Shown: positions 1 to 10,426, counted from the stretch's first letter. The stretch is DNA of 64,000 bases from Lysobacterales bacterium (GCA_029859645.1 JAOUCS010000003.1:1-64000), one strand, 5' to 3'. Notes: generated from the sequence alone by a model not told the origin. Translations and numbers: made by a program.

Positions 1-464
1 AGGAACAGAGTCTCGATGAGGTCATCGCGATGATGGCCCAGTGCAATCCGGCTGATGTCATTCTCCCGGGCGAACCGGTACAGCGCACCCCTGCGCAGGC
101 GGGAACAAAGTCCACAAGTGGTTTTGCCGTCCGGAACCACGCGCTTCACCACGCTGTAGGTATCCTGTTCGATGACGTGAAAGGGGATTCCCAGGTCCCC
201 GGCGTAAGCAGGAAGCACCTGTTCGGGAAAGCCGGGCTGTTTCTGATCGAGGTTGACCGCCACCAGCTTGAATGACACGGGCGCCCGCTTCTGCAATTTG
301 ATCAGGATGTCCAGCAGGGTGAACGAATCCTTGCCGCCAGACAGGCAGACCATTACGCGATCACCTTCGCTGATCATGTTGAAATCACTGATCGCCCGGC
401 CGGTATTCCTTTGCAATCTTTTTTGCAGTTTATTGATTGAGTACTGCTCTTTTCCTTTAACCAT
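1..464 (-). CDS. ttcA: tRNA 2-thiocytidine biosynthesis protein TtcA (partial, C terminus beyond window)
   Basis: Translating the minus strand from the ATG at 464 gives an open frame running off the left edge. The first 155 codons show a PP-loop ATPase motif SGGKDS at residues 42-47, the cysteine pair CGLC at 117-120 and GHHRDD at 143-148. These are hallmarks of TtcA, the Fe-S dependent enzyme that thiolates cytidine 32 of certain tRNAs in the cytoplasm. The PP loop activates the base with ATP and the CxxC cysteines hold the cluster. The third cluster ligand and C terminus are outside the window. The gene is divergent from the small DUF465 gene, with only 38 bases between the two starts, so their promoters must be packed together. 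The related MesJ/TilS family lacks this CxxC, so TtcA is the preferred call. Confidence 0.93.
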   Translation of the reverse strand, partial: MVKGKEQYSINKLQKRLQRNTGRAISDFNMISEGDRVMVCLSGGKDSFTLLDILIKLQKRAPVSFKLVAVNLDQKQPGFPEQVLPAYAGDLGIPFHVIEQDTYSVVKRVVPDGKTTCGLCSRLRRGALYRFARENDISRIALGHHRDDLIETLF

Positions 465-502
465 CCGCGCATTTTACGTCAATTCTGTACTATCCTTATA
501 CC

Positions 503-715
503 GTGAGCATTAACAGCAACGATCCGGGCGAAATTGCCCGCCTGATCGCGGAACTCAAGGAAGAGCATCGCGACCTGGACGAGGCAATCATGCGTTTGTC
601 TGCTGATCCCAGTGTGGATCAGTTGCGTGTAAGACGGATGAAGAAGCGAAAATTGAAGCTGAAAGACTGGATTGCCAACCTGGAATCGAGGCTTATTCCT
701 GATCTGGATGCATAA
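503..715 (+). CDS. DUF465 (YdcH-like) small coiled-coil protein
   Basis: A 70-residue, highly charged protein. It has a central helix followed by the basic stretch RRMKKRKLKLKDW, the pattern of the DUF465/YdcH family of small cytoplasmic helical-hairpin proteins of unknown function. The start is GTG at 503. No convincing Shine-Dalgarno lies before it, and a TATACC-like element sits only a few bases upstream, so a very short leader is possible. The 3' end overlaps the 3' end of convergent plsB by 23 bases. Divergent from ttcA. The family call rests on size, charge pattern and the basic motif; no function is assigned. Confidence 0.72.
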   Translation: MSINSNDPGEIARLIAELKEEHRDLDEAIMRLSADPSVDQLRVRRMKKRKLKLKDWIANLESRLIPDLDA

Positions 716-3203
716 GCACCTGCGGGGCCACCCGGATGATTCCGTGACGAATTTCCTCGCTGAGGATGAAGTTGGCATCCTCGCTGATCTGCCTGATCCT
801 CTCGTTGAATTCCAGTTTTTCTTCGCTATTGGTTGTCAGGGCACCTTGTTCGCGCAGCAGGGCAATGAACTGCTTGAACATCTGCCGGTCCGAGAATTCC
901 GGCGCTGCGAATTCGTTGAGCTGGGACATCCTCTGGGCCGTGAGAAAACACAGCCGTTCGAGTTCGCTGCGGGTCAATGTTCCTGAACCATTCTTATCAA
1001 GCACCGCAAGCGTGATGTAGTAGCGTTCGAAGGTCTGCAGCAAGGTGTGTCCCATAACCCGCAGCTGAAGGTCTTTCTCGCCCCCACCCTTCGGTCTCAG
1101 CAGGATGTCCCCATCCTCTTTTTCAAACAGCAGTTTTTCGCCGAGCAGCCAGCTGATATGGGCTTCGATGGCTCGCTGGAATTCGTCTTTTTCCCAGGGC
1201 AGGAATAACTCGGACTTCAGGAACGGAAATATCGACAGAGCAATTCGTTGCAACTGGTTCCTGGCAACTTCGTGTTTATTCAGAAAACAGCTTGCGACCA
1301 GTGACGGAACCGCCAGCAGATGCCCGACATTGTTGCGGAAATAGGTGAGCAGCACCGAGTGCTCCGGAACAATCGCAACGATATCACCCAGCGGATGTTC
1401 CCGGATTTCGACCGCGCCCAGCTCCACGCCGTAGTCAATAATCTCGCTGGCGGATTTTTCGGTGAAGGTGATTCTCTCGGAATATCGACAATCACCCAGC
1501 AGGCCGAGATATAATTCCAGTTGGTTTACGAGTTCTTCGCGGCCCATTGCCAGCTTCCGGGTGGTCAGCAGGACCACGGCAAGGAGATTGATGGCGTTGA
1601 CATGTGTCGCTTCATTGATGCCGGTCATGATTTGCTGACCCAGCTCATCGACCAGGCCGCTCAACCAGGCGGGTTTCTTGCTTCCATCCGCTGTATTCAC
1701 ACGCCATTCGGGATCGTAACGGTCCAGCAGGTCATCAAGAAAAACAGGCTCGGCAAAACTGACATGCACTTTGCCGTAACGCTGCTTGAGGACTCCGAAG
1801 ACTTTAAACAAGTCGCCTAGTGACTCAGATTTCTTCTTCTGCCCGGACAGTTCAGCCGTATAACTGTTGCCTTCCACGAGGCGTTCATAGCCCACGTAAA
1901 TCGGCTGGAACATGACCGGACGGACCGGCGCACCCAGGTAACTTCGCACGGTCATGGAGAGCATACCGCCCTTGGGTTGCAGCAGCCGACCGGTGCGGCT
2001 GCGAGTGCCCTCTATGAAGTACTCAATGGCTGTTCCGTTTGACAGGATCCGGGCCAGGTATTCGTGAAAAACGGCTGAATAGAGTTTTTGCGAGCGAAAG
2101 CTGCGGCGCAGGAAAAACGCGCCACCCTTGCGCAGGAATCGTCCGAGTATCGGCAGGTTCAGATTCACCCCGGCCGCTACGTGGGGGGGCACCAGGCCGT
2201 TGTGATAAATGAAGTAGGAAACCAGCAGGTAGTCTATGTGGCTGCGATGGCAAGGCACATAGATGATTTCATAGTTGGGGGCCTGCTCCTGAAACTGCCG
2301 GAAATGCTGCAACTCGACACCGTCGTAAATCCTGTTCCAGAACCAGGTCAGGGCGAAAGAGGCTAAGCGGACAAAGGCATAGGAATAATTGGCTGCAATT
2401 TCAAACGCGTACTTGCGTCCTTGCTTCCAGGCCTTGTGCTCGCTGATTTTTTCCTTGTTAGCCTGTTCCTTGATGGCTTCCCTGACCGGCGGACTGCGCA
2501 GCAGCGAGTCGATGACGGTGCGTCGATGCGACAGGTCGGGACCGATGGCAGCGCTGCGAACGCGCTGGAAGTGCACCCGTAGAATGCGGGACACTTTGCG
2601 CAGGCTGCGTTCCGGGCCCAGCCCTTCGTCAGCCAATTCGCGTAAAGAGATTGGATTGCTGAACTGGACCAGCGTGTGCCGGCCGTTGAACAGCGAGTTG
2701 ACGAATCGCCAGATCCGTCCGCCGATATCCCATGACTCCGTGAAAAAGATTTTTGCCAGGCCGGTTTCCTTGTCGGGCGCCCGGCCGATAAGCACGGTTA
2801 CGGGAACCAGCTGGATATCGTCGACCTGCTGGTCACAGACTCGTTCCACCAGCCCTTTAAGGGTCGCGGAATGACTGCGAACTTCAGTGCGCCGGATGAT
2901 CAGACCTTTCTTTCGGCGTAGCGCCAGGTAAGACCGTGACTCGATGGTATCACCCGCCTGCAACGGCCAAAGCGGTCGCGGAAGGTTCAGTTCCTCACAG
3001 GCCCGGTCCAGGATCAACAATGAAGACAGGGCGTAGGAATCGATGATGTAACAAATGGGTTTGTCCGGCGACAATTGCAGGTCTGCGAAGGGCTGGGGCA
3101 GCGCTTTCGCCTTGACCCACAGGTGCAACACCGCCCTGAGAAACAGGAACCAGTGCAGTTTCAGACGGGCAAAGAAACCCATGTTTGGAGCGTCGGTATT
3201 CAT
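693..3203 (-). CDS. plsB: Glycerol-3-phosphate 1-O-acyltransferase PlsB
   Basis: 836 residues, close to the usual size of membrane-bound PlsB (about 810). It catalyses the first step of phospholipid synthesis, acylating sn-glycerol 3-phosphate at position 1 from acyl-ACP or acyl-CoA at the inner membrane. The acyltransferase block is clear: VPCHRSHIDYLL near residue 317 with the HX4D pair H319/D324, GGAFFLRRSF around 365, FIEGTRSRTGR near 398, and VMFQPIYVGYE for substrate binding. The long N- and C-terminal flanks fit the family. It is transcribed alone; a terminator from the pyrF side sits just in front of its start, so its promoter should lie in roughly 3210-3260. The 3' end overlaps the DUF465 gene tail to tail. 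Confidence 0.96.
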   Translation of the reverse strand: MNTDAPNMGFFARLKLHWFLFLRAVLHLWVKAKALPQPFADLQLSPDKPICYIIDSYALSSLLILDRACEELNLPRPLWPLQAGDTIESRSYLALRRKKGLIIRRTEVRSHSATLKGLVERVCDQQVDDIQLVPVTVLIGRAPDKETGLAKIFFTESWDIGGRIWRFVNSLFNGRHTLVQFSNPISLRELADEGLGPERSLRKVSRILRVHFQRVRSAAIGPDLSHRRTVIDSLLRSPPVREAIKEQANKEKISEHKAWKQGRKYAFEIAANYSYAFVRLASFALTWFWNRIYDGVELQHFRQFQEQAPNYEIIYVPCHRSHIDYLLVSYFIYHNGLVPPHVAAGVNLNLPILGRFLRKGGAFFLRRSFRSQKLYSAVFHEYLARILSNGTAIEYFIEGTRSRTGRLLQPKGGMLSMTVRSYLGAPVRPVMFQPIYVGYERLVEGNSYTAELSGQKKKSESLGDLFKVFGVLKQRYGKVHVSFAEPVFLDDLLDRYDPEWRVNTADGSKKPAWLSGLVDELGQQIMTGINEATHVNAINLLAVVLLTTRKLAMGREELVNQLELYLGLLGDCRYSERITFTEKSASEIIDYGVELGAVEIREHPLGDIVAIVPEHSVLLTYFRNNVGHLLAVPSLVASCFLNKHEVARNQLQRIALSIFPFLKSELFLPWEKDEFQRAIEAHISWLLGEKLLFEKEDGDILLRPKGGGEKDLQLRVMGHTLLQTFERYYITLAVLDKNGSGTLTRSELERLCFLTAQRMSQLNEFAAPEFSDRQMFKQFIALLREQGALTTNSEEKLEFNERIRQISEDANFILSEEIRHGIIRVAPQVLMHPDQE

Positions 3204-3263
3204 CCGGAGCCGTCCAGCGACCTCGCGAAGATCTTCAGACTGCCCATTCTAAAGCATACGCAT

Positions 3264-3298
3264 AAAAAAAATCCGGGCTGGTAATTCACCCGCCCGGA
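3264..3298 (-). terminator. Rho-independent terminator downstream of pyrF
   Basis: On the minus strand a perfect 7-bp stem (arms TCCGGGC and GCCCGGA, 3272-3278 and 3292-3298) with a 13-base loop is followed by eight T residues (A tract 3264-3271 on the plus strand). Orientation fits the end of the pyrE-to-pyrF directon, about 170 bases beyond the pyrF stop. It also lies about 60 bases upstream of the plsB start, insulating plsB from read-through. Confidence 0.7.
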
Positions 3299-3470
3299 AA
3301 TCCGGCAGAGCCGGAGAGGATCGTAAAAGCTTTTTAAGAGACAGTTTCTTTGATGTTCCCCAAGCTGTTTTCATTCATTATTATGTAGTTACGAGCGTAT
3401 CGTAATGCACAATATTAGCTTTTGCAAGTGATATTTTTGATTCGTTGCAAACGCCTGCAAGGAGCCCTCC

Positions 3471-4211
3471 TCATGGCAGGGCGGAGGCAATCTGCTGCTG
3501 AATGGCCTCGGCCGCGGCGCGGGGGTCATCGGCATCCCGGATGGGCCGGCCTACAACAAGGTAGTCGGCACCCGTTTCAATCGCCCGTGCCGGGGTGGCC
3601 ACTCTCTGCTGATCGTCTGCCGCCGGCACCTCATCATTGAATATGGGGCGAATGCCGGGGCATACCGTGATCAGGGCATGGTCCACCGACGCACGCAGCG
3701 CCGGAACTTCCAGGCCGGAGGACACCACACCGTCACAGCCCAATTCCAGTGCGCGCCTGGCGCGAGAGAGGACCAGCGTGCGGGCGTCGCATCGAAATCC
3801 CAGGTCATCCAGGTCGCCCTGGTCCAGGCTGGTCAGCGCGGTAACTGCCAGGATCTGCATATCTCCCTTTGCCTCAGCCGCGGCCCTGAGCATGCTGTCA
3901 TTACCGTGGACCGTACAAAAATCGACCTTATGGCGGGCCAATTGCCGGACGGCGGACGCGACGGTAGCCGGTATGTCGAACAGTTTCAGATCGGCAAAGA
4001 TTTTCTTGCCGTTGTCGCGGAGTTCAGACGCGAGCTCGAAATAATACCCGGACAGAAAGAACTCCAGGCCCAGTTTGTAGAATTCGACCGAGTCGCCCAG
4101 TGTTTCCACCAGTCGCCGGGCATGCTCGAGGTCCGGCACGTCGAGTGCGAAAATCAGGCGCTCGCGCGCTGGGATGCTGGTCTTGATCGGTGATTGAAAG
4201 GTCTGGTTCAT
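3471..4211 (-). CDS. pyrF: Orotidine 5'-phosphate decarboxylase PyrF
   Basis: 246 residues, the normal size of bacterial OMP decarboxylase, which makes UMP from OMP in the last step of pyrimidine synthesis. The TIM-barrel signature is visible: FALDVPD near 21-27 and the catalytic D-K-x-x-D array in FADLKLFDIP (D74, K76, D79). The C-terminal phosphate-binding segment VVGRPIRDA is also present. The start overlaps the stop of the upstream alpha/beta hydrolase by 4 bases (ATGA). Last gene of a long minus-strand run that also carries pyrE, purH and purD; a terminator follows. Confidence 0.96.
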   Translation of the reverse strand: MNQTFQSPIKTSIPARERLIFALDVPDLEHARRLVETLGDSVEFYKLGLEFFLSGYYFELASELRDNGKKIFADLKLFDIPATVASAVRQLARHKVDFCTVHGNDSMLRAAAEAKGDMQILAVTALTSLDQGDLDDLGFRCDARTLVLSRARRALELGCDGVVSSGLEVPALRASVDHALITVCPGIRPIFNDEVPAADDQQRVATPARAIETGADYLVVGRPIRDADDPRAAAEAIQQQIASALP

Positions 4212-5095
4212 GAGTGTTCTTGGTCCGTCGTCTGATCGTGCTCGATGATGAATTCCCCGATAGTTTTAGCTATTTTGCCTGGAACGTCCATATGGAAGTG
4301 GTGATGTCCTTCAAGCGTCTCGTGGCGACCCTGCGCCATCGCCCTTTGGCATTTCTGCATTTTTTCCCGCGAGGCCCAGGGAGAATCCGGCGTGGTTGTG
4401 AGGCTGAGTATGGGTGCCGAAATATGGCTGACCAGATCGAGGGCCTGCTCATCGGTCATGACCAGTGACGACACCCAGTTCAGGGCCGGATCACTGCGCC
4501 ATTCAAAATGCTCCCCCGCTTTTCTGGAGCCGCGCTCGCAAATCAACCGGGCCGAGTCTTCCGCCATGCCGGAAACCAGTCGCCGTGCTTTGACCATTTC
4601 ATCAACCGATTCGAAACGTCGCGTTTCGCGGGCTCTGCGCCTGTTCTTGACGAGACTGCGCCTGAGTCTCTCGGTGGTGGTATCAGCATCGACGGAGACC
4701 GGTCCCAGCGTATCCAGGAGCACGATGCTGCGGACCCGTTCAGGAGCGCCGGCGGCATAGGCGGCAGAGATGGCCGCGCCCAGGGAATGGCCAAGCAGGT
4801 GACAGTCATGCCAGCCCAGTTCGTCCAATACCGCATCAACGTTAAACAGGTAGTCCATGAAGTGATAACGGCTGGTCGGGTGCCGGTGCTCTGAATGGCC
4901 ATGGCCTGGCAGATCAATTGCCAGCAAGTCCAGCGATTCCAGGTGTGCGGCCAATGGAATGAACGAGGCCGCATTGTCGAGCCAGCCATGCAGGCACAGA
5001 ACACGGGGAGCACCGGCCGAATGCCATTGCAGGCCAGCCAGCCGGCCCTGGCTGGTTGCGAGGGTCAGTTCCCTAGCGGGCCTGCAGGTTGGCAT
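4208..5095 (-). CDS. Alpha/beta hydrolase of unknown substrate
   Basis: An alpha/beta-fold hydrolase of about 297 residues. Core motifs are LHGWLDN (oxyanion region), LPGHGHSE, the nucleophile elbow GHSLGA, and a C-terminal GHHHFHMD likely to hold the catalytic histidine. The acid is probably the Asp in a TTTPDSPW segment. I chose the ATG at 5095 (MPTCRPARELTL), which overlaps the uvrD stop by 23 bases; an upstream ATG at 5158 would overlap uvrD by 86 bases and add only non-conserved residues. No signal peptide, so cytoplasmic. Sandwiched between uvrD and pyrF with overlaps, it is probably translated with them. Serine hydrolases of this type include esterases and thioesterases; nothing here decides the substrate. 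Confidence 0.8.
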   Translation of the reverse strand: MPTCRPARELTLATSQGRLAGLQWHSAGAPRVLCLHGWLDNAASFIPLAAHLESLDLLAIDLPGHGHSEHRHPTSRYHFMDYLFNVDAVLDELGWHDCHLLGHSLGAAISAAYAAGAPERVRSIVLLDTLGPVSVDADTTTERLRRSLVKNRRRARETRRFESVDEMVKARRLVSGMAEDSARLICERGSRKAGEHFEWRSDPALNWVSSLVMTDEQALDLVSHISAPILSLTTTPDSPWASREKMQKCQRAMAQGRHETLEGHHHFHMDVPGKIAKTIGEFIIEHDQTTDQEHS

Positions 5096-7250
5096 AAGCC
5101 AGCACCAGCCACTTGGCCCCGATGGCTGGGAAATTGACATGGACACGCGTATGTTCACCCGACCCTTCGAATGACATCACGGTGCCTTCTCCAAACTTGG
5201 GGTGGGCCACAACTTGCCCGAGGCGGAAGGGCCATTCCGTGTTTGCGCCGCCACGGACGGGCGATGGCCTGGCTGAAACCCAGGGCTGGCGGCTGGAGGT
5301 CCTCGGACGTATTTCTTCCAGGTACTCGGCGGGAATTTCGTCGATGAAGCGCGAGGGCCGGCAGAAGTTTTCCGAGCCATGCATGCGCCGGATTTCTGCG
5401 TAGCTGAGCACCAACTGCTCCCGTGCCCGGGTCATTCCTACGTAGCACAGCCGGCGCTCTTCTTCGAGCCGTCCGGCCGCATCCTCCACGGAGCGTTGAT
5501 GAGGAAACAGGCCGTCCTCCATGCCGACCATGTAGACCAGCGGAAACTCCAGCCCCTTGGCGGAATGGAGGGTCATCAACTGCACGCAGTCATCCCAGCT
5601 TTCCCCCTGGGTTTCGCCGGCTTCCAGCGCCGCATGGCTGAGAAACGACTGCAATTCGTCGAGGCCGGCCTCTGCGTCTTCCTGCGGCAGGATGAACGCA
5701 TCTGCGGCGTTGACCAGTTCCCTGAGATTCTCAAACCGGGTCTCCATCCGTTCGCGGGGCTCCTTTTCATAATGCGCAGCAAGGTTGCTGTCGTCGATCG
5801 CACCCTGCATCTGGTTACCCAGAGTCCAGTCTTTCATGCGTTCACGCATGTCTTCGATCAGTCGTATGAAGGCGGCAACAGCGGTGCCGGCCCTGGTGGC
5901 GAACTTGCCCTGGGACAGACATTCATTAGCGGCCTGCCACAGCGTCAATCCACTCTCGCGCGCCTGCAGCCGGATGAACGAGACGGTTTTTTCGCCGATA
6001 GCCCGGGCGGGTTTGTTGATGACCCGTTCCAGTGCAGCGTCGTCATTCGGGTTGAGCAGCAACCGCAGGTAGGCCAGTGCGTCCTTGACTTCGGTCCGTT
6101 CGAAGAAGCGCTGGCCGCCATAAACACGGTAGGGAATGTTTTCTCGTAACAGGTACTCCTCGAACAGCCTGGATTGCGCGGTCGTGCGGTAAAGGATGGC
6201 GCCGTCATCTGCCCGCCGGCCGCTGTCGAGCCATTGCTGCAACTGGTCCACCACGAACCGCGCCTCATCCTGCTCATTGAATGCCGTGTAAAGCTGGATC
6301 AATTTCCCGCTTTCGCCGGCCGTCCACAGGTTCTTGCCCATGCGCGACTGGTTATGGGCGATCAGCGCGTTGGCCGCGTCCAGTATGTTACCGGTGGAGC
6401 GGTAATTCTGTTCCAACCGGACGGTCATGACATCGGGAAAATCCCTGCCGAACAACTGCACGTTTTCGACTTTGGCCCCGCGCCACCCATAAATGGACTG
6501 GTCGTCGTCGCCGACCACGAAAACGCGCCCCGTACTGCCTGCCAGCATGCGAATCCATGCATACTGGATCGAGTTGGTATCCTGGAATTCGTCTACCAAC
6601 AAGTGCCGCAGTCGTTTGCGGTAGTGGTCCAGCAGGTCAGGCTGTTCCAGCCAGAGTTCATGCGCCCGCAACAGCAGCTCTGCAAAATCCACCAATCCAC
6701 CGCGGTTGCAGTAATCCTGGTACAGCCGGTAAATGTGCACCCAGGTCGAAGTGACAGGGTGGTCGAGGTGCTCGATGTGCTGGGGTCGTTCACCTTCATC
6801 CTTGCGGGCATTGATGAACCACTGTGCCTGGCGGGCCGGCCAGTGTGCTTCATCCATGCCTTCGTCGCGAATGATGCGGCGCAGCAATCGTTGCTGGTCT
6901 TCCGAGTCCAGGATCTGGAATTGTTCGGGCAATCCGGCTTCTTTCCAGTGCATCCTCAGCAAGCGGTGGGCAATCCCATGAAAGGTGCCAATCCACAGAG
7001 GGCGGGTGGAAACCTGCAGCAACTGACCGGTGCGTTCACGCATCTCGCCAGCCGCCTTGTTGGTGAAAGTGACTGCAAGGATCCCCAGCGGTGAAACGTG
7101 ATCGACCTGGATCAGCCATGCGAGACGGTGCACCAGGACACGGGTCTTACCGCTGCCGGCGCCCGCCAGCACAAGCACATGGCCGTCGCGCGCGGTGACG
7201 GCTTCCCGCTGGGCTTCATTCAGTTCGTCCAGGAGGTGGGAGACATCCAT
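5073..7250 (-). CDS. uvrD: DNA helicase II UvrD
   Basis: 725 residues, the size of UvrD (720 in E. coli). The superfamily 1A helicase motifs run in order: Walker A GAGSGKT at 30-36, TFTNKAA (Ia), LVDEFQDTN (Walker B) near 219, VGDDDQSIYGWRGA (III), LEQNYRS (IV), LMTLHSAKGLEFP (V) and YVGMTRAREQL (VI). The C terminus has the basic linker and a Tudor-like end (VAHPKFGEGTV), seen in UvrD/PcrA. It unwinds DNA 3'-5' in nucleotide excision and mismatch repair. It starts immediately after the purD stop. PcrA and Rep are close relatives; length and setting favour UvrD. Confidence 0.95.
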   Translation of the reverse strand: MDVSHLLDELNEAQREAVTARDGHVLVLAGAGSGKTRVLVHRLAWLIQVDHVSPLGILAVTFTNKAAGEMRERTGQLLQVSTRPLWIGTFHGIAHRLLRMHWKEAGLPEQFQILDSEDQQRLLRRIIRDEGMDEAHWPARQAQWFINARKDEGERPQHIEHLDHPVTSTWVHIYRLYQDYCNRGGLVDFAELLLRAHELWLEQPDLLDHYRKRLRHLLVDEFQDTNSIQYAWIRMLAGSTGRVFVVGDDDQSIYGWRGAKVENVQLFGRDFPDVMTVRLEQNYRSTGNILDAANALIAHNQSRMGKNLWTAGESGKLIQLYTAFNEQDEARFVVDQLQQWLDSGRRADDGAILYRTTAQSRLFEEYLLRENIPYRVYGGQRFFERTEVKDALAYLRLLLNPNDDAALERVINKPARAIGEKTVSFIRLQARESGLTLWQAANECLSQGKFATRAGTAVAAFIRLIEDMRERMKDWTLGNQMQGAIDDSNLAAHYEKEPRERMETRFENLRELVNAADAFILPQEDAEAGLDELQSFLSHAALEAGETQGESWDDCVQLMTLHSAKGLEFPLVYMVGMEDGLFPHQRSVEDAAGRLEEERRLCYVGMTRAREQLVLSYAEIRRMHGSENFCRPSRFIDEIPAEYLEEIRPRTSSRQPWVSARPSPVRGGANTEWPFRLGQVVAHPKFGEGTVMSFEGSGEHTRVHVNFPAIGAKWLVLAYANLQAR

Positions 7251-8552
7251 CTAAGGAATGGGGTTGGCCTGCTCGCGGTTGATAGCGCGGTAGCCGATGT
7301 CCTTTCTCAGGTAGGCGCCTTGCCAGCTGATTTCCCGGCAGGCGCGATAGGCTTCGGCCTGGGCTTCGGTGACGCTGTCGCCCAGTGCGCAGACGCACAG
7401 CACACGCCCACCGGAGGTTACGATGCCGTCTTCACCCAGTGAGGTGCCAGCATGAAAGACCTTGACGTGTGACGGAAAGTCATGGTTTAGCCCGCTGATG
7501 GGAAAACCTTTGCCATATGAGCCAGGGTAGCCCGCTGCGGCCATCACGACACCCAGGCACGGGCGTGGATCCCAGGCAGCCTGCTGACGGTCCAGCTGTC
7601 CCCTGATTGCGGCCAGGCAAAGCTCGGACAGGTCGGACTCCAGCCGCATCAGTACCGGTTGTGTTTCCGGGTCGCCGAAGCGCACGTTGTATTCCAGGAC
7701 TGTCGGGTCGCCGGCGGGTGAAATCATCAGGCCGGCATAAAGAAATCCGGTAAACGGGGCGCCATCCGCGGCCATTCCTTCAATCGTGGGCCGAATGACC
7801 TCCTCCATGACACGCTTGTGCATGGTGGCATCTACCACCGGCGCCGGCGAGTAGGCGCCCATGCCACCGGTATTGGGACCCGTGTCGCCATCGCCCATCG
7901 CCTTATGGTCCTGTGACGTGGCCAGCGGCAGAATATTCTCACCATCGGCCATGACGATAAAGCTGGCCTCTTCACCTTCCAGAAAGGCCTCGATGACCAC
8001 GCGATGGCCGGCGTCGCCAAAGGCATTGCCGGCCAGCATATCCAGCACGGCTGCTTCAGCCTGCGTGGTGGTCTGCGCGATGATGACGCCCTTGCCGGCA
8101 GCCAGCCCATCCGCCTTGACCACGATCGGTGCGCCCTGGCTGCGGATGAATTCTATCGCCGGTTCGACTTCGGTGAACTTCCCGTAGGCCGCGGTCGGTA
8201 TACCATGCCGGCGCATGAAATCCTTGGCGAATGACTTGGAACCTTCCAGTTGAGCCGCCTGTGCGCTCGGCCCGAAACAGGCCAGCCCTGCTGCACTGAA
8301 CCGGTCTACGATGCCGTTCACCAATGGATCCTCGGGGCCGACGATGGTCAGATCGATGCCCTGTTCCCTTGCAAAGCCCAACAAACCGTCCAGGTCATTG
8401 ACGGCAATGGCAACGTTCTCAACTCCGCCTTCGGTTGCCGTTCCCGCATTGCCGGGAGCCACGAATACTTTTTCCACGCGGCTGGACTTTGCTGCTTGCC
8501 AGGCAAGCGCATGTTCGCGACCGCCGCTGCCTACAATGAGTACTTTCATCAT
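7251..8552 (-). CDS. purD: Phosphoribosylamine-glycine ligase PurD (GAR synthetase)
   Basis: 433 residues, typical of PurD, the ATP-grasp enzyme joining phosphoribosylamine and glycine in purine synthesis. Motifs include [16 protein letters not shown] at the N terminus, [15 protein letters not shown] in the ATP-grasp core, [20 protein letters not shown], and [17 protein letters not shown]. The start is one of two consecutive ATGs (8552 or 8549); the first shares one base with the purH stop, so coupling with purH is expected. purH-purD is a common gammaproteobacterial arrangement. The next gene, uvrD, starts directly after the stop. Confidence 0.97.
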   Translation of the reverse strand: MMKVLIVGSGGREHALAWQAAKSSRVEKVFVAPGNAGTATEGGVENVAIAVNDLDGLLGFAREQGIDLTIVGPEDPLVNGIVDRFSAAGLACFGPSAQAAQLEGSKSFAKDFMRRHGIPTAAYGKFTEVEPAIEFIRSQGAPIVVKADGLAAGKGVIIAQTTTQAEAAVLDMLAGNAFGDAGHRVVIEAFLEGEEASFIVMADGENILPLATSQDHKAMGDGDTGPNTGGMGAYSPAPVVDATMHKRVMEEVIRPTIEGMAADGAPFTGFLYAGLMISPAGDPTVLEYNVRFGDPETQPVLMRLESDLSELCLAAIRGQLDRQQAAWDPRPCLGVVMAAAGYPGSYGKGFPISGLNHDFPSHVKVFHAGTSLGEDGIVTSGGRVLCVCALGDSVTEAQAEAYRACREISWQGAYLRKDIGYRAINREQANPIP

Positions 8553-10126
8553 CAGTGCCTGAAGTGTCTTATGCCGGTGAATACCATGGCCATGCCATGC
8601 TCATCAGCCGCCGCGATCACCTCGTCGTCACGCATCGAACCGCCCGGTTGGATGACTGCCGAGATACCTGCTTCGGCTGCGGTGTCAATGCCGTCACGAA
8701 AGGGAAAGAACGCATCAGAGGCCATCACGGCCCCCTGTATCGGCAGCCCCGCATCCTCCGCTTTCCAGCGGCCGATCCGGGCGGAGTCCACCCGGCTCAT
8801 CTGTCCTGCGCCGACGCCAACTGTGCGCCCACCGGAGGCGTACACGATCGCGTTGGACTTAACCATTCTGGCCACCTTCCACGCAAACATCAGGTCCATC
8901 CACTGCTGATCGTCGGGTTGCTGTTTCGAAACCAGCCGGCAGTCATCACGGTTCAACGGGCTCCAGTCCGAAGTCTGGATCAGCAGCCCACTGCCAATCC
9001 GTTTTGACTCCATTTGCGGAACGGGCTTGCCTGCGGGAATCTCCAGTACCCGAATGTTCTGTTTGGCCTTCAATACCTCCAGCGCCTCCGGACTGAGCGA
9101 CGGAGCGATCAGCACTTCCAGGAACTGCCGATCGATGATCTGGCGGGCTGTTTCGGCATCGAGTGAACGGTTGAAGGCGATGATGCCCCCAAAAGCGGAA
9201 ACAGGATCCGTAGCGAATGCGAGGTCATACGCCTGGACAGATAACTCTGCCAGCGCTACTCCGCAGGGATTGCCGTGCTTGATGATGGCGCAAGCAGTCT
9301 GGTCAAATTGCCTGACACATTCCCAGGCCGCATCGGCGTCGGCAATATTGTTGTAAGACAGTTCCTTGCCCTGGTGCTGTATCGCGCTGGAGAGGCTGCC
9401 GCTGGCCGGGTACAGGTCCCGGTACCAGGCTGCTTGCTGATGCGGATTTTCGCCGTAGCGCAGGTCAGCGACCTTGACGAAACAGGCATTGGACTGCTCG
9501 GGAAACAGATCATTCGAGTCGCCCCTGGTGCGGGATGACAGGTAATTACTGATGACGTCATCGTATCGCGCAACGAGATTGAAAGCTGCAACCGCCAGTT
9601 CATAGCGGGATTTGCGGTCCAGTTTGCCGCCGCCGGCCCGCAACCCGGACAACACGCTTTCATATTGATCCGGGCTCGTCACGACCGCCACCGAATCGAA
9701 ATTCTTGGCGGCGGAGCGGACCATCGCCGGGCCGCCAATATCAATATTTTCGATGGCATCTGCAAAGCTGCAGTCCGATTGGCGGATGACCTCCTCGAAC
9801 GGGTAGAGGTTGATGACGGCCATATCGATACGCGGAATGTTCTGCTCAGCCATCACGGTGTCATCCTCTCCCTGGCGCCCCAGCAAGCCGCCGTGAATGC
9901 GAGGATGCAGCGTTTTGACCCGACCGCCCATGATTTCCGGCGAGCCGGTGTAATCAGAGACTTCGGTGACGGTCAATCCTGCTTTCATGAGGGCCTTGGC
10001 AGTACCGCCGGTGCTCAGCAGGCCGAAACCCAGATCGGCCAGTTGACTTGCAAATTCAACAATTCCGGATTTGTCCGAGACGCTGATCAGCGCCAGGGCT
10101 TTCGGTGAATCGGTGTTGGTGTTCAT
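8552..10126 (-). CDS. purH: Bifunctional AICAR formyltransferase/IMP cyclohydrolase PurH
   Basis: 524 residues, normal for PurH, which carries out the last two steps to IMP. The N-terminal methylglyoxal-synthase-like IMP cyclohydrolase domain (about 1-200) shows [21 protein letters not shown] and [13 protein letters not shown]. The C-terminal transformylase domain shows [35 protein letters not shown], and the terminal [11 protein letters not shown] block. It starts 9 bases after the fis stop and overlaps purD by one base, consistent with a fis-purH-purD transcript as in other gammaproteobacteria. Confidence 0.97.
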   Translation of the reverse strand: MNTNTDSPKALALISVSDKSGIVEFASQLADLGFGLLSTGGTAKALMKAGLTVTEVSDYTGSPEIMGGRVKTLHPRIHGGLLGRQGEDDTVMAEQNIPRIDMAVINLYPFEEVIRQSDCSFADAIENIDIGGPAMVRSAAKNFDSVAVVTSPDQYESVLSGLRAGGGKLDRKSRYELAVAAFNLVARYDDVISNYLSSRTRGDSNDLFPEQSNACFVKVADLRYGENPHQQAAWYRDLYPASGSLSSAIQHQGKELSYNNIADADAAWECVRQFDQTACAIIKHGNPCGVALAELSVQAYDLAFATDPVSAFGGIIAFNRSLDAETARQIIDRQFLEVLIAPSLSPEALEVLKAKQNIRVLEIPAGKPVPQMESKRIGSGLLIQTSDWSPLNRDDCRLVSKQQPDDQQWMDLMFAWKVARMVKSNAIVYASGGRTVGVGAGQMSRVDSARIGRWKAEDAGLPIQGAVMASDAFFPFRDGIDTAAEAGISAVIQPGGSMRDDEVIAAADEHGMAMVFTGIRHFRH

Positions 10127-10135
10127 AGGTCCTTG

Positions 10136-10426
10136 TCAGTATTTTCCATTCCCTACCGGAATGTCGTAGCGGTGCAGCTTGCTGCGCAGCGTGTTACGGG
10201 TCATCCCCAGAATTCTTGCGGTCCTCGACTGGTTGCCCTGCGTATATCGCAGTACCTCTTCGATCAGAGGGGGCTCCACCTCGGCCATCAAGGTCAGATA
10301 CAGGCATTCAGGTTGTGAATGCCCCATGTCTTCGAGGTAACGCCGGACGGCTTCTTGAACGTTTTGTCTGAGGGGGATCGGAAGGTCCACTTCTTTGGCG
10401 GACTTTCTTGCGTTTTCCGTGGTCAT
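10136..10426 (-). CDS. fis: DNA-binding protein Fis
   Basis: 96 residues, the size of Fis (98 in E. coli). The C-terminal helix-turn-helix is distinctive: EEVLRYTQGNQSRTARIL followed by GMTRNTLRSKLHRYDI. Fis is a nucleoid protein that bends DNA and activates rRNA and other growth-linked genes. The start at 10426 has no strong Shine-Dalgarno. In many relatives fis follows dusB and a DUF3426 gene follows prmA; here fis comes 93 bases after the DUF3426 gene with no dusB between them. That 93-base gap has no hairpin I can support but may carry a promoter. Confidence 0.93.
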   Translation of the reverse strand: MTTENARKSAKEVDLPIPLRQNVQEAVRRYLEDMGHSQPECLYLTLMAEVEPPLIEEVLRYTQGNQSRTARILGMTRNTLRSKLHRYDIPVGNGKY